DNA of 48,607 nt from Pseudomonadota bacterium (GTDB taxonomy: Bacteria > Pseudomonadota > Gammaproteobacteria > UBA1113), in contig JAJXVU010000016.1 of assembly GCA_021781965.1 (NCBI GenBank), forward strand, positions 1 to 48,607, read 5' to 3'. Shown piece after piece: positions 18,149 through 27,932 of the stretch. Every line of letters begins with the position of its first letter. Within the stretch, counting starts at the first letter, position 1. Position numbers and translations under genes: made by a program. The notes under the pieces were generated by a model. That model was given only the letters and a program-made list of their open reading frames with translations, searched no databases and was not told where the DNA came from.

Positions 18149-19363
18149 ATGGAAAAAATATATGATATTCAAAAGCTTATAATTGATCAATTTGAGAGCA
18201 ATGACTTCTATACCCGAGGCTGCTTTCAAAATATTCAATTAGAAAACCGCATCAATGGCATCGTTGGCCCTAGAGGTATAGGTAAAACTTCTTTTTTAAT
18301 CCACACCGCTCTACAGGCCCGTGCCAAAGAAATGCGTGCCTTATATTTATCTACCGATAGCATTTACTTCATGGATCACACACTATTAGGGCTCATTGAT
18401 ACTCTCTACAAAGAAACCGACATTAGAATCGTGTGTATTGATGAAATTCAAAAATATGCGGATTGGCGCCCAGAGTTGAAAAATATTTACGATACTTATA
18501 GGGATATGAAAATTATTTTCTCGGGTAGCTCGGCTATTGATTTAGTGCAGTCTAAAGTGGACTTATCGCGCCGCGTGTCGCTTTATCCCTTACATGGGTT
18601 TTCATTCAGAGAATATCTAGAATTTTACTTAGACCTAAAATTACCTGTTTTAACATTAAATGACTTATTAAGTGATCATCTCACTATTTGCCAAGATTTA
18701 AATATCCCACATTTGCTAAAGCATTTTAAAGAATATTTAAAATGTGGCTATTATCCATTTTTCAAAAACTTTAGCCGTGATTTAGAAAAGTTTCAAGCGA
18801 TTGAAAATACCGCTTTAAAAACAATTTATGAAGATATTTCAGCATTTCATGCTATAAAATCCTCTACCCTACTATTAATAGAGAAATTGTATAAATTTGT
18901 TTTAAACTCTCTACCCGGAGAGTTAAATGCTTATAAGTTAGCTAAAACTTTAGGAAAGGACTTTGAAAGTATTAGCCTTTATTTATCTTATTTACAACAA
19001 GCAGGCTTGATTCGTTTTCTCTATCCTAAGAAGTCTGGACATGCCTACATCCGTAATCCTATTAAAATGCTGCCTGAGAATAGCAACTTACTCTACTCTT
19101 TTTGCTTGCCACAATTGGCAGACGCAATGACGGGTAAGATCCGTGAAAGCTTCGTCATTAATCAGCTTCAAAATGCGGGCATTGATTTATTTTACAGTGA
19201 GATAGGCGATTTTGTAATAAATGACCATTATTTTGAAATAGGCGGTCAAGGTAAAACCACAAAGCAATTGAAAACAGAAAAAAACAGCACGGTGATTGCC
19301 GATGGCATTTTAGTCGGCAGCCGTCAGGTTATCCCTTTATATTTATTTGGGTTTTTGTATTAA
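18149..19363 (+). CDS. AAA_14/DUF4143-type ATPase
   Basis: The protein has 404 residues. Walker A is GPRGIGKT (40-47) and Walker B is VCIDEIQKY (D98, E99). The order, an AAA_14 ATPase domain followed by a C-terminal DUF4143-like region (FEIGGQGKTTKQLK, near 365-380), is that of a scattered family of lone ATPases common in archaea and bacteria. Their cellular role is unknown to me. GAG seven bases before the ATG is a modest ribosome site. The gene is monocistronic, preceded by three phased palindromes that may be its operator. It and the 1,405-residue gene converge, with a dispersed repeat between them. It may be a recent arrival in the genome. Confidence 0.85.
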   Translation: MEKIYDIQKLIIDQFESNDFYTRGCFQNIQLENRINGIVGPRGIGKTSFLIHTALQARAKEMRALYLSTDSIYFMDHTLLGLIDTLYKETDIRIVCIDEIQKYADWRPELKNIYDTYRDMKIIFSGSSAIDLVQSKVDLSRRVSLYPLHGFSFREYLEFYLDLKLPVLTLNDLLSDHLTICQDLNIPHLLKHFKEYLKCGYYPFFKNFSRDLEKFQAIENTALKTIYEDISAFHAIKSSTLLLIEKLYKFVLNSLPGELNAYKLAKTLGKDFESISLYLSYLQQAGLIRFLYPKKSGHAYIRNPIKMLPENSNLLYSFCLPQLADAMTGKIRESFVINQLQNAGIDLFYSEIGDFVINDHYFEIGGQGKTTKQLKTEKNSTVIADGILVGSRQVIPLYLFGFLY

Positions 19364-19395
19364 GTCTGTCTGTCGTATTTGAAGATGCCAATTGG

Positions 19396-19430
19396 TGCGT
19401 AGAGGCAGGCACAGAGGGCTACCCCTACGC
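19396..19430. repeat. GCGTAGGGGC-type palindromic repeat, copy 1
   Basis: TGCGTAGAGGCAGGCACAGA followed by GGGCTACCCCTACGC has inverted ends and matches the copy at 38197-38260. It lies between two convergent genes and could also act as a terminator. Confidence 0.65.
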
Positions 19431-19477
19431 GTACTCTTGCATTTTTAGTAAAATATCATCAAAATATTGTCAGACTA

Positions 19478-22400
19478 CTAACTCTTCTGAATTTTGCTAC
19501 CAGAGCTACTCGAACTGCTACTAGAGCTACTGATCGACATTGTTGATGAAGTCACTTGAGTTAAAGAGCGATGAAATAATCCTGGCGCACTACTTTTTTC
19601 AGAACCGGAGTATGTCAACGCATTAGGTACATTAGGCGCCTTACTACTACTAGACCCAGAATAAGTCAGCGCATTAGATGGATTAACCGGCTGCATTGTC
19701 AACGCAGGGAATGGTTGATCACTTGCTTTTTGTCGAAGGCTCGTAGCTAACATTTTCTGTGCGGCTTGATTTAGAAGTTCATCTTTAGTTAAATCATTCA
19801 ATCCAAAATGATCTCTTAAAAATGGATGATCGTAAATTCGACCGAGCAACTCACCACAACGAGCTCTATCTGTAGGATTGACTGAAGAAAAGAAGCTAGT
19901 CATACGAGACGGTGTATATAATACATCAGCCAATAGTGCATAAGTCGGTTGTAGATCAATATTCGAGCTACCTCTTGCATTTAGTGCAAAGAGCATTAAA
20001 GCAAGCCATGGGGTTTCTTTGCGTTTTCCAAACATATCTAATTCTATTCTTATTCTATGTTCTGAATTCTCCCATATACCCCTTATGATCTCACAAAGCT
20101 CAAGTTGCGCAGCTCTATCTTCTAAAGGCCCTCTCTTTTTAGAAAATTTTCTAATTTCAATATACTTTGCAATGGGCTGCAGAATTGAAGGGTTGGCACT
20201 GTATGCATCGCAAAGTTGTTGATACGCAGTAGGGAGAAATGCTTCTATAGCAGCTTGTTCATCTAGATTAAGATAAAGTTGCCATAATTCATTAAATGCT
20301 TTCACATCGTTGAAATCAATAAATCTATGGTACTTGCCACGCGCAGAATCACGACTCCCTTTAATATACACCGCCAGTTCATTAGCTGCATAATCTCGAA
20401 AATGCTGTTCTATAAGAGCACGATCAAAAGTTTTTAACCCTGCAAAGAGATCATTTTCTCTAGTTAGTTTGGCTAAGTATTCATAAAAAGTATCAGCGGA
20501 GCCTAAACATTCATGAATAAAGAAGAGCTGTTCTAGTTTATCTAAAAAACTCATTTCCGCTGTTAGACCATAGCTATTGGGAGAAATATCTATTGGGTCA
20601 CGCAAAAATGATCCAATACGCCGAATACCAATAGACTCATCCATGAGCTGCCAGATAATACTACCTAATATTACATCCATCCTAGGGACAAAGTCTTTAT
20701 GTGATGTGTACCTTAGCATATCTTCTAAATCGGAAAGATTCATATTTTCCGGGAAATAACCTTCACAAATTTTTTGTTTACCATCCCAATCTAAATCAAC
20801 AATCCAATAGCAATTCCGTATGGTATCCTGGCAAGATGATATAATAAATTTTACTAATTCATCATTAAGTTTAACATCAGTATTCTTGTCTTCGGGCCAT
20901 TCTATGCTTTTTAAGATTTCCTGATATTGCATATGGCCTTCTGCTAAGTCCGTTAAATTCAAAGTTTCACGCCTATATCCATTATGGCTAACTAATGCAT
21001 ATATTTTTTCTGGATTTCCGGAACGATACAGGTAAAAACCCTTCTCTATATAGCCAGGATAAGGCTCATCCTTTTGGCACATCAATTTGTAAACACACCC
21101 ATGCATTTCCGTAAAAATATAGAGTATATTCTGTTTTGCATCGGCTTTCCATAATGGTCTTTCGGCAAGGGTATATCCCTCAGTAATATCGCCATATTTG
21201 GAAATATCGCCCCAATCACATCCGGCCTCACCCACTTTAGCACGTAAATGTATAAAAGCTTTTTTTAACTCATCCGCATGTTCTCCTTCACGAAGTCTAC
21301 GCAGTAAATTATAAAATTCCTGTTTAAACATTTTTTCTAGTCTAGTGACAAGAACATAGAGCTCTTCTTTTGCACCTAAGGTATTCAGCTCCATTCTGAT
21401 CTCATTCATAACTACGGGATTACTAAGATCTTCGCTAGAAACATTTAGCAAATCATTTATTCGTTGTTGCCGTTTCTCTGCATACACCTTCTTTAAGCGT
21501 TCTTCTTTGCCATTAATGGCTATACGAAGCTCTCTTATATCAGGGTATTGTTCTAACAGATTAAGTTCTTGCCCTAATTTAGTTAACAGAGGAGTCGCTG
21601 CGTCTTCTTCGCCCAGCGCATATAAAGCATCGACTATAAGAATATAGTCGGACAACTGTAAGTCTAGTCTCCTGGCAAGATAAAGCAATACGTCTTTATT
21701 TAAAGAATAGATAATGCTATTATTCTTAAGAAAAACTTTTTCAATGATACTCAGAACGGCCACATCTACTCTATCCTTAGATGTATCATGGATCACTTCT
21801 TTTTCACTCAAGAAAAAATCTAATTTTAGTTGCACTGCATTCAATAAATATACGGGGAAGTTAAGGGAATTACCTTCCAAATAAACTTTAAACTTCTTTA
21901 AGGCCTCAGGAGAAAATATAGCTAAAATAGAAGCGTCTTCCCATAAAATAAGATAAGCAACTGCTATAGATTGAATATCTTGCAGGGCATCTGTCTCGGC
22001 TCCCAAAAGTGGCTTTATAAGTTTTGAGTCTATAACATATGAAGGCAACTTGCCCATAAGTTGTGGGGATGAAAAGATATAATTTTTTAACGGTTCATTC
22101 AATTCCAAAAATTCTGTTATCATGGAATCTCTTACCTTAGACAAGAAATTTTGTGGATTATTTAAAACAAATTCGGCCGCTTTTGACTTATCGAAGCCAT
22201 CTCGATCCATAAATTTTTGCAAGCGTCTTCCGTACAAAGTTTCTGGATGATGTATATAATAGTATATAAAAATATCCGTCGCATTATGACCTATATTCAC
22301 TAGACATAATTCAGTTGCCATTTTAGATAAATGGATCAAACCACTTGAATCCATAAAGGTTATAAATTCTGGGGTAGTCAATGCTTTAGAGAGTAACCAC

Positions 22401-23695
22401 TTCAATCCAGGGGAAAATAACTCTTTTGAGGATGAGGGAAATATCATAGAAAAATGACCTTGATCAAAGCGTCGGGGTATCGCGCCAGCCAAAAATAAGG
22501 TATAAAACGCCTCATACCCTGGCATTAATTTTTCCGACCGCTTATCACCTTTTTCATGCATGGTTAAATAAGGTTTATATATTGTGACAGTCCCTTGGTC
22601 CAAGCCATTTCCACTCGCCGAAGAGTACGTCTCAGACTTTGTTTCAAATTTCCAGTTTTCAATAACACTTACTAGCGCTGAGTTTTGTGCCAATCCATAT
22701 ATAAAATAATACGGGTCGAATTGAGGCTCTTTTAATTCATATTGATGTTCGGGTATATAAGGATGTTGTTTTAGTAAAGCTTCTTTATTAAGCACAGCTC
22801 GGTTTTCAGAAATGCTTTCTAAAATTGTTTTTGCATCGCCAATGAGCTTAAATAACTCATCGCAAACCTTTTTCGCCTCTTCTGATTGCACTTTATCGGA
22901 GTGATATTGAAAAGCCCTGTCTTTATAATGTGATGATATTATTCTTAACCAATCTTTTTTGCTTGTATTATCAATTAACTCGTTAGAGTCAATATTCAGA
23001 AGGTCACAGGCTGATTGAAATTGTGCGTGAATGTCTATTGAAGTTAAACCTTTATTATAACGTTCGTAGTGACTATTATAAAATCGCTTTACGTTATTTT
23101 CTTTTTCTTTTAACGCTTCTCTTGCTCCTATTAATTTTTCAGGTTGAGCAACAGCATTACACAAGCGGTGGTATTCGGCAGAAGCCTCTCCTTCTTTTTT
23201 TAATTGTGCTAACGTTTCTGAACTAGCTTTTGCAATGGGAAGGTATTCGCCAGCTAAGGCTTCCTGCCTGAAGGTAACATGTGGCGTTAATATCAAATCA
23301 GCTTTGCTTAGATGCTCTTCTTGTGCAGGGGGCGCGTTAACTAAGCACGCTTCTAGTTGCTGGCATAATTTTGCTATTTCAGCGGGATTAAAGGTTTCTG
23401 TTAAATAAATAGTCACGGGGTTATTGTACAATCTTGCATTTTTATCTTCTGCAATCGAAATATCTTTACCACCCATTTTTTTTTCTAGATCGTGGCTGTC
23501 ACCTTTATTTAAAATTTTAAATCCTAGGATAATACCGTTTTCCACGACACTTTCTAATAGATCGCGCAACGTCTTATTATATTCATCAAAATTGCCTATA
23601 GGCAAAGCGACATGCAATTTATAGTTAGCGGCTTTAGGGGCATCTACATTGATATACTGTAACCAGGACCCTTGTAGTTTTTTTTCGATTTTCAT
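19478..23695 (-). CDS. Large protein with degenerate J-domain-like segment, unknown function
   Basis: The protein has 1,405 residues and no signal peptide or membrane helix. Residues about 225-295 resemble a DnaJ domain: SACDLLNID, then IISSHYKDRAFQYHSDKV and a following helix with EEAKKVCDELFKLIGDAKTIL. The HPD tripeptide needed to stimulate Hsp70 is HSD at 265-267. Residues 25-120 (KLHVALPIGNFDEYNKTL, NPVTIYLTETF) look like an alpha/beta module whose family I cannot name. The rest is mainly helical with no motif I recognise. The C-terminus carries two copies of NALTYSGS (about 27 residues apart) and a run of ten serines before GSKIQKS. The size, lack of family and polar tail fit a secreted effector in an intracellular bacterium, but that is inference. 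AAGG nine bases before the ATG supports the start. Confidence 0.8.
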   Translation of the reverse strand: MKIEKKLQGSWLQYINVDAPKAANYKLHVALPIGNFDEYNKTLRDLLESVVENGIILGFKILNKGDSHDLEKKMGGKDISIAEDKNARLYNNPVTIYLTETFNPAEIAKLCQQLEACLVNAPPAQEEHLSKADLILTPHVTFRQEALAGEYLPIAKASSETLAQLKKEGEASAEYHRLCNAVAQPEKLIGAREALKEKENNVKRFYNSHYERYNKGLTSIDIHAQFQSACDLLNIDSNELIDNTSKKDWLRIISSHYKDRAFQYHSDKVQSEEAKKVCDELFKLIGDAKTILESISENRAVLNKEALLKQHPYIPEHQYELKEPQFDPYYFIYGLAQNSALVSVIENWKFETKSETYSSASGNGLDQGTVTIYKPYLTMHEKGDKRSEKLMPGYEAFYTLFLAGAIPRRFDQGHFSMIFPSSSKELFSPGLKWLLSKALTTPEFITFMDSSGLIHLSKMATELCLVNIGHNATDIFIYYYIHHPETLYGRRLQKFMDRDGFDKSKAAEFVLNNPQNFLSKVRDSMITEFLELNEPLKNYIFSSPQLMGKLPSYVIDSKLIKPLLGAETDALQDIQSIAVAYLILWEDASILAIFSPEALKKFKVYLEGNSLNFPVYLLNAVQLKLDFFLSEKEVIHDTSKDRVDVAVLSIIEKVFLKNNSIIYSLNKDVLLYLARRLDLQLSDYILIVDALYALGEEDAATPLLTKLGQELNLLEQYPDIRELRIAINGKEERLKKVYAEKRQQRINDLLNVSSEDLSNPVVMNEIRMELNTLGAKEELYVLVTRLEKMFKQEFYNLLRRLREGEHADELKKAFIHLRAKVGEAGCDWGDISKYGDITEGYTLAERPLWKADAKQNILYIFTEMHGCVYKLMCQKDEPYPGYIEKGFYLYRSGNPEKIYALVSHNGYRRETLNLTDLAEGHMQYQEILKSIEWPEDKNTDVKLNDELVKFIISSCQDTIRNCYWIVDLDWDGKQKICEGYFPENMNLSDLEDMLRYTSHKDFVPRMDVILGSIIWQLMDESIGIRRIGSFLRDPIDISPNSYGLTAEMSFLDKLEQLFFIHECLGSADTFYEYLAKLTRENDLFAGLKTFDRALIEQHFRDYAANELAVYIKGSRDSARGKYHRFIDFNDVKAFNELWQLYLNLDEQAAIEAFLPTAYQQLCDAYSANPSILQPIAKYIEIRKFSKKRGPLEDRAAQLELCEIIRGIWENSEHRIRIELDMFGKRKETPWLALMLFALNARGSSNIDLQPTYALLADVLYTPSRMTSFFSSVNPTDRARCGELLGRIYDHPFLRDHFGLNDLTKDELLNQAAQKMLATSLRQKASDQPFPALTMQPVNPSNALTYSGSSSSKAPNVPNALTYSGSEKSSAPGLFHRSLTQVTSSTMSISSSSSSSSSSGSKIQKS

Positions 23696-23732
23696 TGTGT
23701 ATTACCTTCATATTTTTAAATATCGCGGGAAT

Positions 23733-23759
23733 TGTATAATAAATACTCTTTTTTCTCAA
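23733..23759 (-). promoter_or_regulatory. Possible promoter of the 1,405-residue gene
   Basis: On the minus strand, TTGAGA (23754-23759) and TATACA (23733-23738) are separated by 15 bases, a short spacer. The region 23696-24252 has no gene. It also contains a possible stem-loop at about 23915-23980 and the long hairpin at 24059-24222. Confidence 0.3.
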
Positions 23760-23907
23760 TGCTGGGGGTACATTCTCTACAAGCTGTTGATTTAACTGCT
23801 CTTTTAAATTTTATGGTGTTTTAATATTCTGATCTAAGCGAGGAAGAAAATAAAAACCCATCAAACTGGTTATTATTAAAACAGCTTGCTATACTTTACT
23901 TAGATGC

Positions 23908-23982
23908 TCTTCATTCATTTGGTACTGCCAGCAGCGAGAGCCTACAACCAAAGGTCAAGCATGGCGCGATAATGAATGAGTC
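23908..23982 (+). ncRNA. Candidate stem-loop transcript upstream of fau
   Basis: TTCATTCATT (about 23909-23918) pairs with AATGAATGAG (about 23971-23980), enclosing about 50 bases that include CTGCCAGCAGCGAGAGCC. A TATACT about 15 bases before it, with a poor -35 (TGGTTA at 17 bases), could start a transcript. The 6S RNA gene often precedes fau in proteobacteria, but I cannot confirm that this is 6S. Confidence 0.25.
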
Positions 23983-24058
23983 AAAAACGAATAGAGACTA
24001 GATATGCCTATAATTATGGGCTAATATGTCCTAACGGTATAGAAGGGGCCCAGAAAGC

Positions 24059-24222
24059 CATACTTTGTGTGGCCATAATTTGAGATTTTTAGCGCCCAAA
24101 TGGTGTTCAGATTGCGTTGTGAAAAATATGAGCATAGTTCCTCATATGTGATTATTTTTCACAATGCAAGATGGCCACCATTTGGGATGATATAAAGCTC
24201 AAATTATGGCCACGCAAAGTAT
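24059..24222. repeat. Long imperfect inverted repeat (MITE-like hairpin) before fau
   Basis: Left arm about 24059-24128 and right arm about 24152-24222 are complementary over most of 69 bases. Matching blocks are ATACTTTG(T/C)GTGGCCATAA, CCCAAATGGTG and TTGTGAAAAATA. The loop holds a small ATGAG/CTCAT stem. It ends about 30 bases before the fau ATG, so it may be transcribed with it. Confidence 0.8.
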
Positions 24223-24252
24223 ATACTCAGGTTAAATGTGAAGAGCATCGCC

Positions 24253-24843
24253 ATGTCAAATGATAAAAAAGACTTACGCCTAGCATTTCGTGCCAAACGC
24301 AATGCAATAACACCAGAGCAACGCGATAGTGCCAGTCAGGCACTGCTACAACAAATTTGCACTCAAGATTGGCTTAAGCACAAAAGTTCTTTTGCGCTGT
24401 ATTGTGCAATGCCTTCTGAAATCGATACCCGACCTTTAATTACAGCGCTGTGGCAACACCAAAAAAAGTGTTATCTACCTAGGATCACAGCAGATAACGT
24501 GCTGGTATTTGCCCAACACAACCCAGATACAGCCTTAATTCCCAATCGTTTCGGTATTCCTGAGCCCATTGCGGCTGCACCGCACTGCGTTATCAGCGAG
24601 CTAGACATTATATTTATCCCCCTCGTCGCCTTTGATGAAGAAGGGCATCGCTTAGGTATGGGCGCAGGCTATTATGATAAAACGCTTGCCGGTCTGCGTG
24701 AACAAAAAACACGGCCGCTGTTAGTGGGTTTGGCTTATGAATTACAAAAAGCAGATCATATTCCTCAGGATGCGTGGGATATAAATTTAGACATGGTAGT
24801 AAGCGAGCAAAGAGTACTATACTGTCTTGCGAACAAGGGTTAA
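24253..24843 (+). CDS. fau: 5-formyltetrahydrofolate cyclo-ligase
   Basis: From the ATG at 24253 the protein has 196 residues, normal for the family. It converts 5-formyl-THF to 5,10-methenyl-THF using ATP, recycling an inhibitory folate. Basic N-terminal substrate residues are in LRLAFRAKRNAI; the phosphate-binding motif is GHRLGMGAGYYDKTL. A GTG at 24238 would add MKSIA, but the ATG has GAAGAG at a suitable distance and fits homologues. Fau lies next to ssrS in many proteobacteria. The 3' end overlaps the convergent methyltransferase gene by 27 bases. Confidence 0.93.
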   Translation: MSNDKKDLRLAFRAKRNAITPEQRDSASQALLQQICTQDWLKHKSSFALYCAMPSEIDTRPLITALWQHQKKCYLPRITADNVLVFAQHNPDTALIPNRFGIPEPIAAAPHCVISELDIIFIPLVAFDEEGHRLGMGAGYYDKTLAGLREQKTRPLLVGLAYELQKADHIPQDAWDINLDMVVSEQRVLYCLANKG

Positions 24844-25470
24844 ACCATCGGCAATGGTTATAACACAGTAATCAACATCCAGGCTCTGTAAAAAACGATT
24901 GAATTTATCTACAGATAAAGCAGGTTCTTCAAGATGTGGCGCCAATACACCACCATGCATAAACACATTATCTACTAAAATTATGCCGCCGGGCCTTACC
25001 AATGAATAGCAATATTTAAAATGTTCAATATAGTCTGATTTTTCAGCATCAATAAATACTATATCAAACGTATTAATGTGGCCATCATCTATTAATTTAG
25101 CTAATGAAGCCGTTGCATCTCCCATAATCGGGATAATCTTAGACTCTACGTTGGCCTTTGCCCAATACTCTTTTGCAATTTTCATTGTTTCTGGATCAAT
25201 GTCTAGAGCAAATGTTTGCGCCATTTTATCATCCATAGCTAAAGTCACAGCCAAAGCACTGTAACCGGTATATACACCTATTTCAAGATATTTCTGAGCA
25301 CCCAAAATTTTCGCTAACATTGCCATGAATTGTCCCTGATCCGGGGTAATTTGCATGTGATTCTCAGCGACCGTTGCAGTTCTTTCCCGTAAGGCCTGTA
25401 ACACCGGATGCTCCGCTTTTGCAATCGCTATTGAATAGCGATATAATTCTTCCGTAAAATCAGCTTTCAT
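24817..25470 (-). CDS. Class I SAM-dependent O-methyltransferase (CCoAOMT type)
   Basis: The protein has 217 residues. It has the family-3 O-methyltransferase pattern: LEIGVYTGYSALAVTLAM near residue 62 (SAM motif I), TFALDIDPETMKIAKEYW (motif II), IMGDATASL, FDIVFIDAEKSDYIEHF (metal-binding and catalytic region) and GGIILVDNVFMHGGV. The substrate cannot be told; bacterial homologues act on catechols and related small molecules. AAGGG six bases before the ATG marks the start, 9 bases after the tdh stop, so it is the third gene of a kbl-tdh operon. Its 3' end overlaps fau. Confidence 0.9.
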   Translation of the reverse strand: MKADFTEELYRYSIAIAKAEHPVLQALRERTATVAENHMQITPDQGQFMAMLAKILGAQKYLEIGVYTGYSALAVTLAMDDKMAQTFALDIDPETMKIAKEYWAKANVESKIIPIMGDATASLAKLIDDGHINTFDIVFIDAEKSDYIEHFKYCYSLVRPGGIILVDNVFMHGGVLAPHLEEPALSVDKFNRFLQSLDVDYCVITIADGLTLVRKTV

Positions 25471-25479
25471 TTATTACCC

Positions 25480-26502
25480 TTACCAGTTCAAAATCACTTT
25501 GCCAGCCTGTCCCGATTGCAATACTTTAAAGGCGTCGTCAGAATCTTTCATGGCAAATTGATGCGTAATAATAGGACTTACATCTAAACCATCGCGCAAT
25601 AAGGCAGACATCTTATACCAAGTTTCAAACATCTCGCGGCCATAAATACCCTTAATGAATAGGCTTTTAAATATGACCTGGCTCCAATCGATAGCCTGTT
25701 CGCCTGGAATAATGCCTAATAAAGCAATGCGTCCGCCGTGATTCATTGTGGCCAACATTTGTTGTAAAGCTTGGATTTTTCCCGACATTTCTAAGCCTAC
25801 ATCAAAACCTTCCACAATATTCAATTCTGCCATCACATCTTTTAAAGATTCTTTTTCAATATGCACCGCACGAGTAACACCCATTTTCTCGGCCAAAGCT
25901 AAGCGATATGGATCTACATCGGTAATCACCACATTGCGCGCACCCACGCGCATGGCAATGCGAATCGCCATTAAACCAATGGGGCCCGCACCTGTGATCA
26001 ATACATCTTCACCGACTAAATCAAAAGAAAGTGTTGTGTGTACAGCATTTCCCAAGGGGTCTAAAATAGCGCCCATATCATCACTGATATAGGGTGATAA
26101 TTTAAAAACATTGCTCGCTGGCATGCTAAGATATTCTGCAAAAGCGCCGGGACGATTCACTCCTAACCCCAAAGTATTGCGGCACAAATGTCGGCTCCCA
26201 GCGCGGCAATTACGACAATGTCCGCAGGTAATATGCCCTTCCACTGATACGCGATCACCGACGACAATGCCGCTGACTTCACTGCCTATGGCTTCTACTA
26301 CACCCATGCATTCATGACCTACCGCCATAGGCACTGGAATGGTTTTTTGTGCCCATTCGTTCCAGGAATAAATCTGCAGATCAGTACCACAAATCGCCAT
26401 TTTTTTGACTTTGATCAAAACATCGTTAGGACCATATTCGGGTACGGCGATATCTTGCAACCATAGCCCACGTTCTTTCTTTGCTTTCACTAATGCTTTC
26501 AT
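25480..26502 (-). CDS. tdh: L-threonine 3-dehydrogenase
   Basis: The protein has 340 residues. It oxidises threonine to 2-amino-3-ketobutyrate with NAD and is a zinc medium-chain dehydrogenase. The catalytic zinc site is [14 protein letters not shown] and [15 protein letters not shown]; structural zinc cysteines are in [18 protein letters not shown]. The nucleotide fold has [22 protein letters not shown]. The ATG overlaps the kbl stop (ATGA), so both enzymes of the pathway are translated together. Confidence 0.97.
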   Translation of the reverse strand: MKALVKAKKERGLWLQDIAVPEYGPNDVLIKVKKMAICGTDLQIYSWNEWAQKTIPVPMAVGHECMGVVEAIGSEVSGIVVGDRVSVEGHITCGHCRNCRAGSRHLCRNTLGLGVNRPGAFAEYLSMPASNVFKLSPYISDDMGAILDPLGNAVHTTLSFDLVGEDVLITGAGPIGLMAIRIAMRVGARNVVITDVDPYRLALAEKMGVTRAVHIEKESLKDVMAELNIVEGFDVGLEMSGKIQALQQMLATMNHGGRIALLGIIPGEQAIDWSQVIFKSLFIKGIYGREMFETWYKMSALLRDGLDVSPIITHQFAMKDSDDAFKVLQSGQAGKVILNW

Positions 26503-27689
26503 ACTATACCCATCTTTTTACCTACATGACTGAATGCCGCCACCGCTTTATCTATGTGCTGTGCCGTATGTGCCGCCGATAATTGTACCCGTATACGCGC
26601 TTTATTTTGTGGAACCACCGGATAAGAAAAAGCGATCACATAAATCCCTTCTTCTAATAGTGCTTCGGCCATACGCGCAGCTATTTTGGCATCGTACAAC
26701 ATCACCGGCACAATGGGATGAACCCCAGGAACAATATCAAAACCTGCGGTCTTCATCCCTTGCCTAAATTGTTTCGTATTTGCTTGTAACTGCTGCCGTA
26801 AGTGTGCTTCGTGCGTTAATAAATCCAATACTTCTAGCGAAGTCGCAGCAATCACCGGTGCTAAGCTATTGGAAAATAAATAAGGCCTAGAGCGATTGCG
26901 TAACCAATCAACCACTTCCTTGCGCGCACTGGTATAACCACCGGAAGCACCACCCAAAGCTTTGCCTAAAGTGCCAGTAATGATGTCCACTCGTCCCATC
27001 ACCTCGCAATACTCATGTGTACCACGACCATTTTCACCCATGAAACCCACCGCATGTGAATCATCTACCATCACCCAGGCATCATAACGATCTGCTAAAT
27101 CGCAGATCGCCTTTAAATTAGCAATAATACCATCCATAGAAAAAACGCCATCTGTGGCAATTAAGCGAAACCTACAATTTTGTGCCTGCTTTAATTGTGC
27201 CTCTAGATCATCCATATTATTGTTTTCATAACGAAAGCGTTTTGCTTTACAAAGGCGTATACCATCGATGATGCTGGCGTGATTTAAGGCATCGCTGATC
27301 ACAGCGTCTTCTTCGCCCAGTAAAGTCTCAAACAAACCCCCGTTGGCATCAAAACAAGAAGAATACAAAATGGTATCTTCCATGCCTAAAAATTTCGAAA
27401 TTTTCTCTTCTAGTTGTTTATGTATAGTTTGTGTGCCACAAATAAACCGCACCGAGCTTAAACCATAACCGTATTGCTGCAACGCTGTTTGTGCGGCTTT
27501 AATTAAACGCGGATTATCCGCTAACCCCAAATAATTGTTGGCGCAAAAATTAATGACTTCTTGTCCTGTACTAATTTTAATTTCGGCGTCTTGTGGCGTT
27601 TGGATAATGCGTTCGGCTTTATACAAACCCGCTTCTTTTAGGGCGCTAAGCTCAGTCCGTAAATGTTCAATCAGTGCTTTTTTTTCCAT
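26499..27689 (-). CDS. kbl: 2-amino-3-ketobutyrate CoA ligase (glycine C-acetyltransferase)
   Basis: From the ATG at 27689 the protein has 396 residues. It cleaves aminoketobutyrate with CoA to glycine and acetyl-CoA, using PLP. Conserved segments are [67 protein letters not shown] and the PLP lysine region [18 protein letters not shown]. An upstream in-frame ATG (27710, adding MLWTSKQ) exists, but alignment with E. coli Kbl (from memory) puts the start at MEKKAL. Neither start has a strong ribosome site. Confidence 0.95.
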   Translation of the reverse strand: MEKKALIEHLRTELSALKEAGLYKAERIIQTPQDAEIKISTGQEVINFCANNYLGLADNPRLIKAAQTALQQYGYGLSSVRFICGTQTIHKQLEEKISKFLGMEDTILYSSCFDANGGLFETLLGEEDAVISDALNHASIIDGIRLCKAKRFRYENNNMDDLEAQLKQAQNCRFRLIATDGVFSMDGIIANLKAICDLADRYDAWVMVDDSHAVGFMGENGRGTHEYCEVMGRVDIITGTLGKALGGASGGYTSARKEVVDWLRNRSRPYLFSNSLAPVIAATSLEVLDLLTHEAHLRQQLQANTKQFRQGMKTAGFDIVPGVHPIVPVMLYDAKIAARMAEALLEEGIYVIAFSYPVVPQNKARIRVQLSAAHTAQHIDKAVAAFSHVGKKMGIV

Positions 27690-27836
27690 TTGTTTAGATG
27701 TCCACAACATTAACTGTGGCGCGATTATAGCAACCCTCAGGGCGCGGATCTAGGATCGGACCAAACCATAAGAAGGTCAAAATAAGTACTATTTCTGCTT
27801 GATTCGTATTTCCCTCTTTTTCTATTAATATTTGCA

Positions 27837-27866
27837 TTGACACACCAGCCCTAGCTATTTTATGCT
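27837..27866 (+). promoter_or_regulatory. Promoter of the Lys/Ala-rich protein gene
   Basis: A perfect -35 TTGACA (27837-27842), an 18-base spacer and a -10 TATGCT (27861-27866) lie about 65 bases before the ATG. A small stem (GCCCTTTACGGG) is found in the leader. Confidence 0.6.
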
Positions 27867-27932
27867 ATGATTTGTTTGGCCTGCCCTTTACGGGAATAGG
27901 CTAGCCCGCATTAACCACTAGAGGATACCAGT

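Noticed and set aside
24059..24222. Calling the long hairpin 6S RNA (ssrS) because it precedes fau
   Set aside because: The arms pair almost fully; 6S needs a large central bubble and its conserved stems, which I could not find here. It is kept as an inverted repeat.
27735..27755. Another copy of the GC-rich repeat (AGGGCGCGGAT) before kbl
   Set aside because: Only 11 bases match and no palindrome partner is visible.
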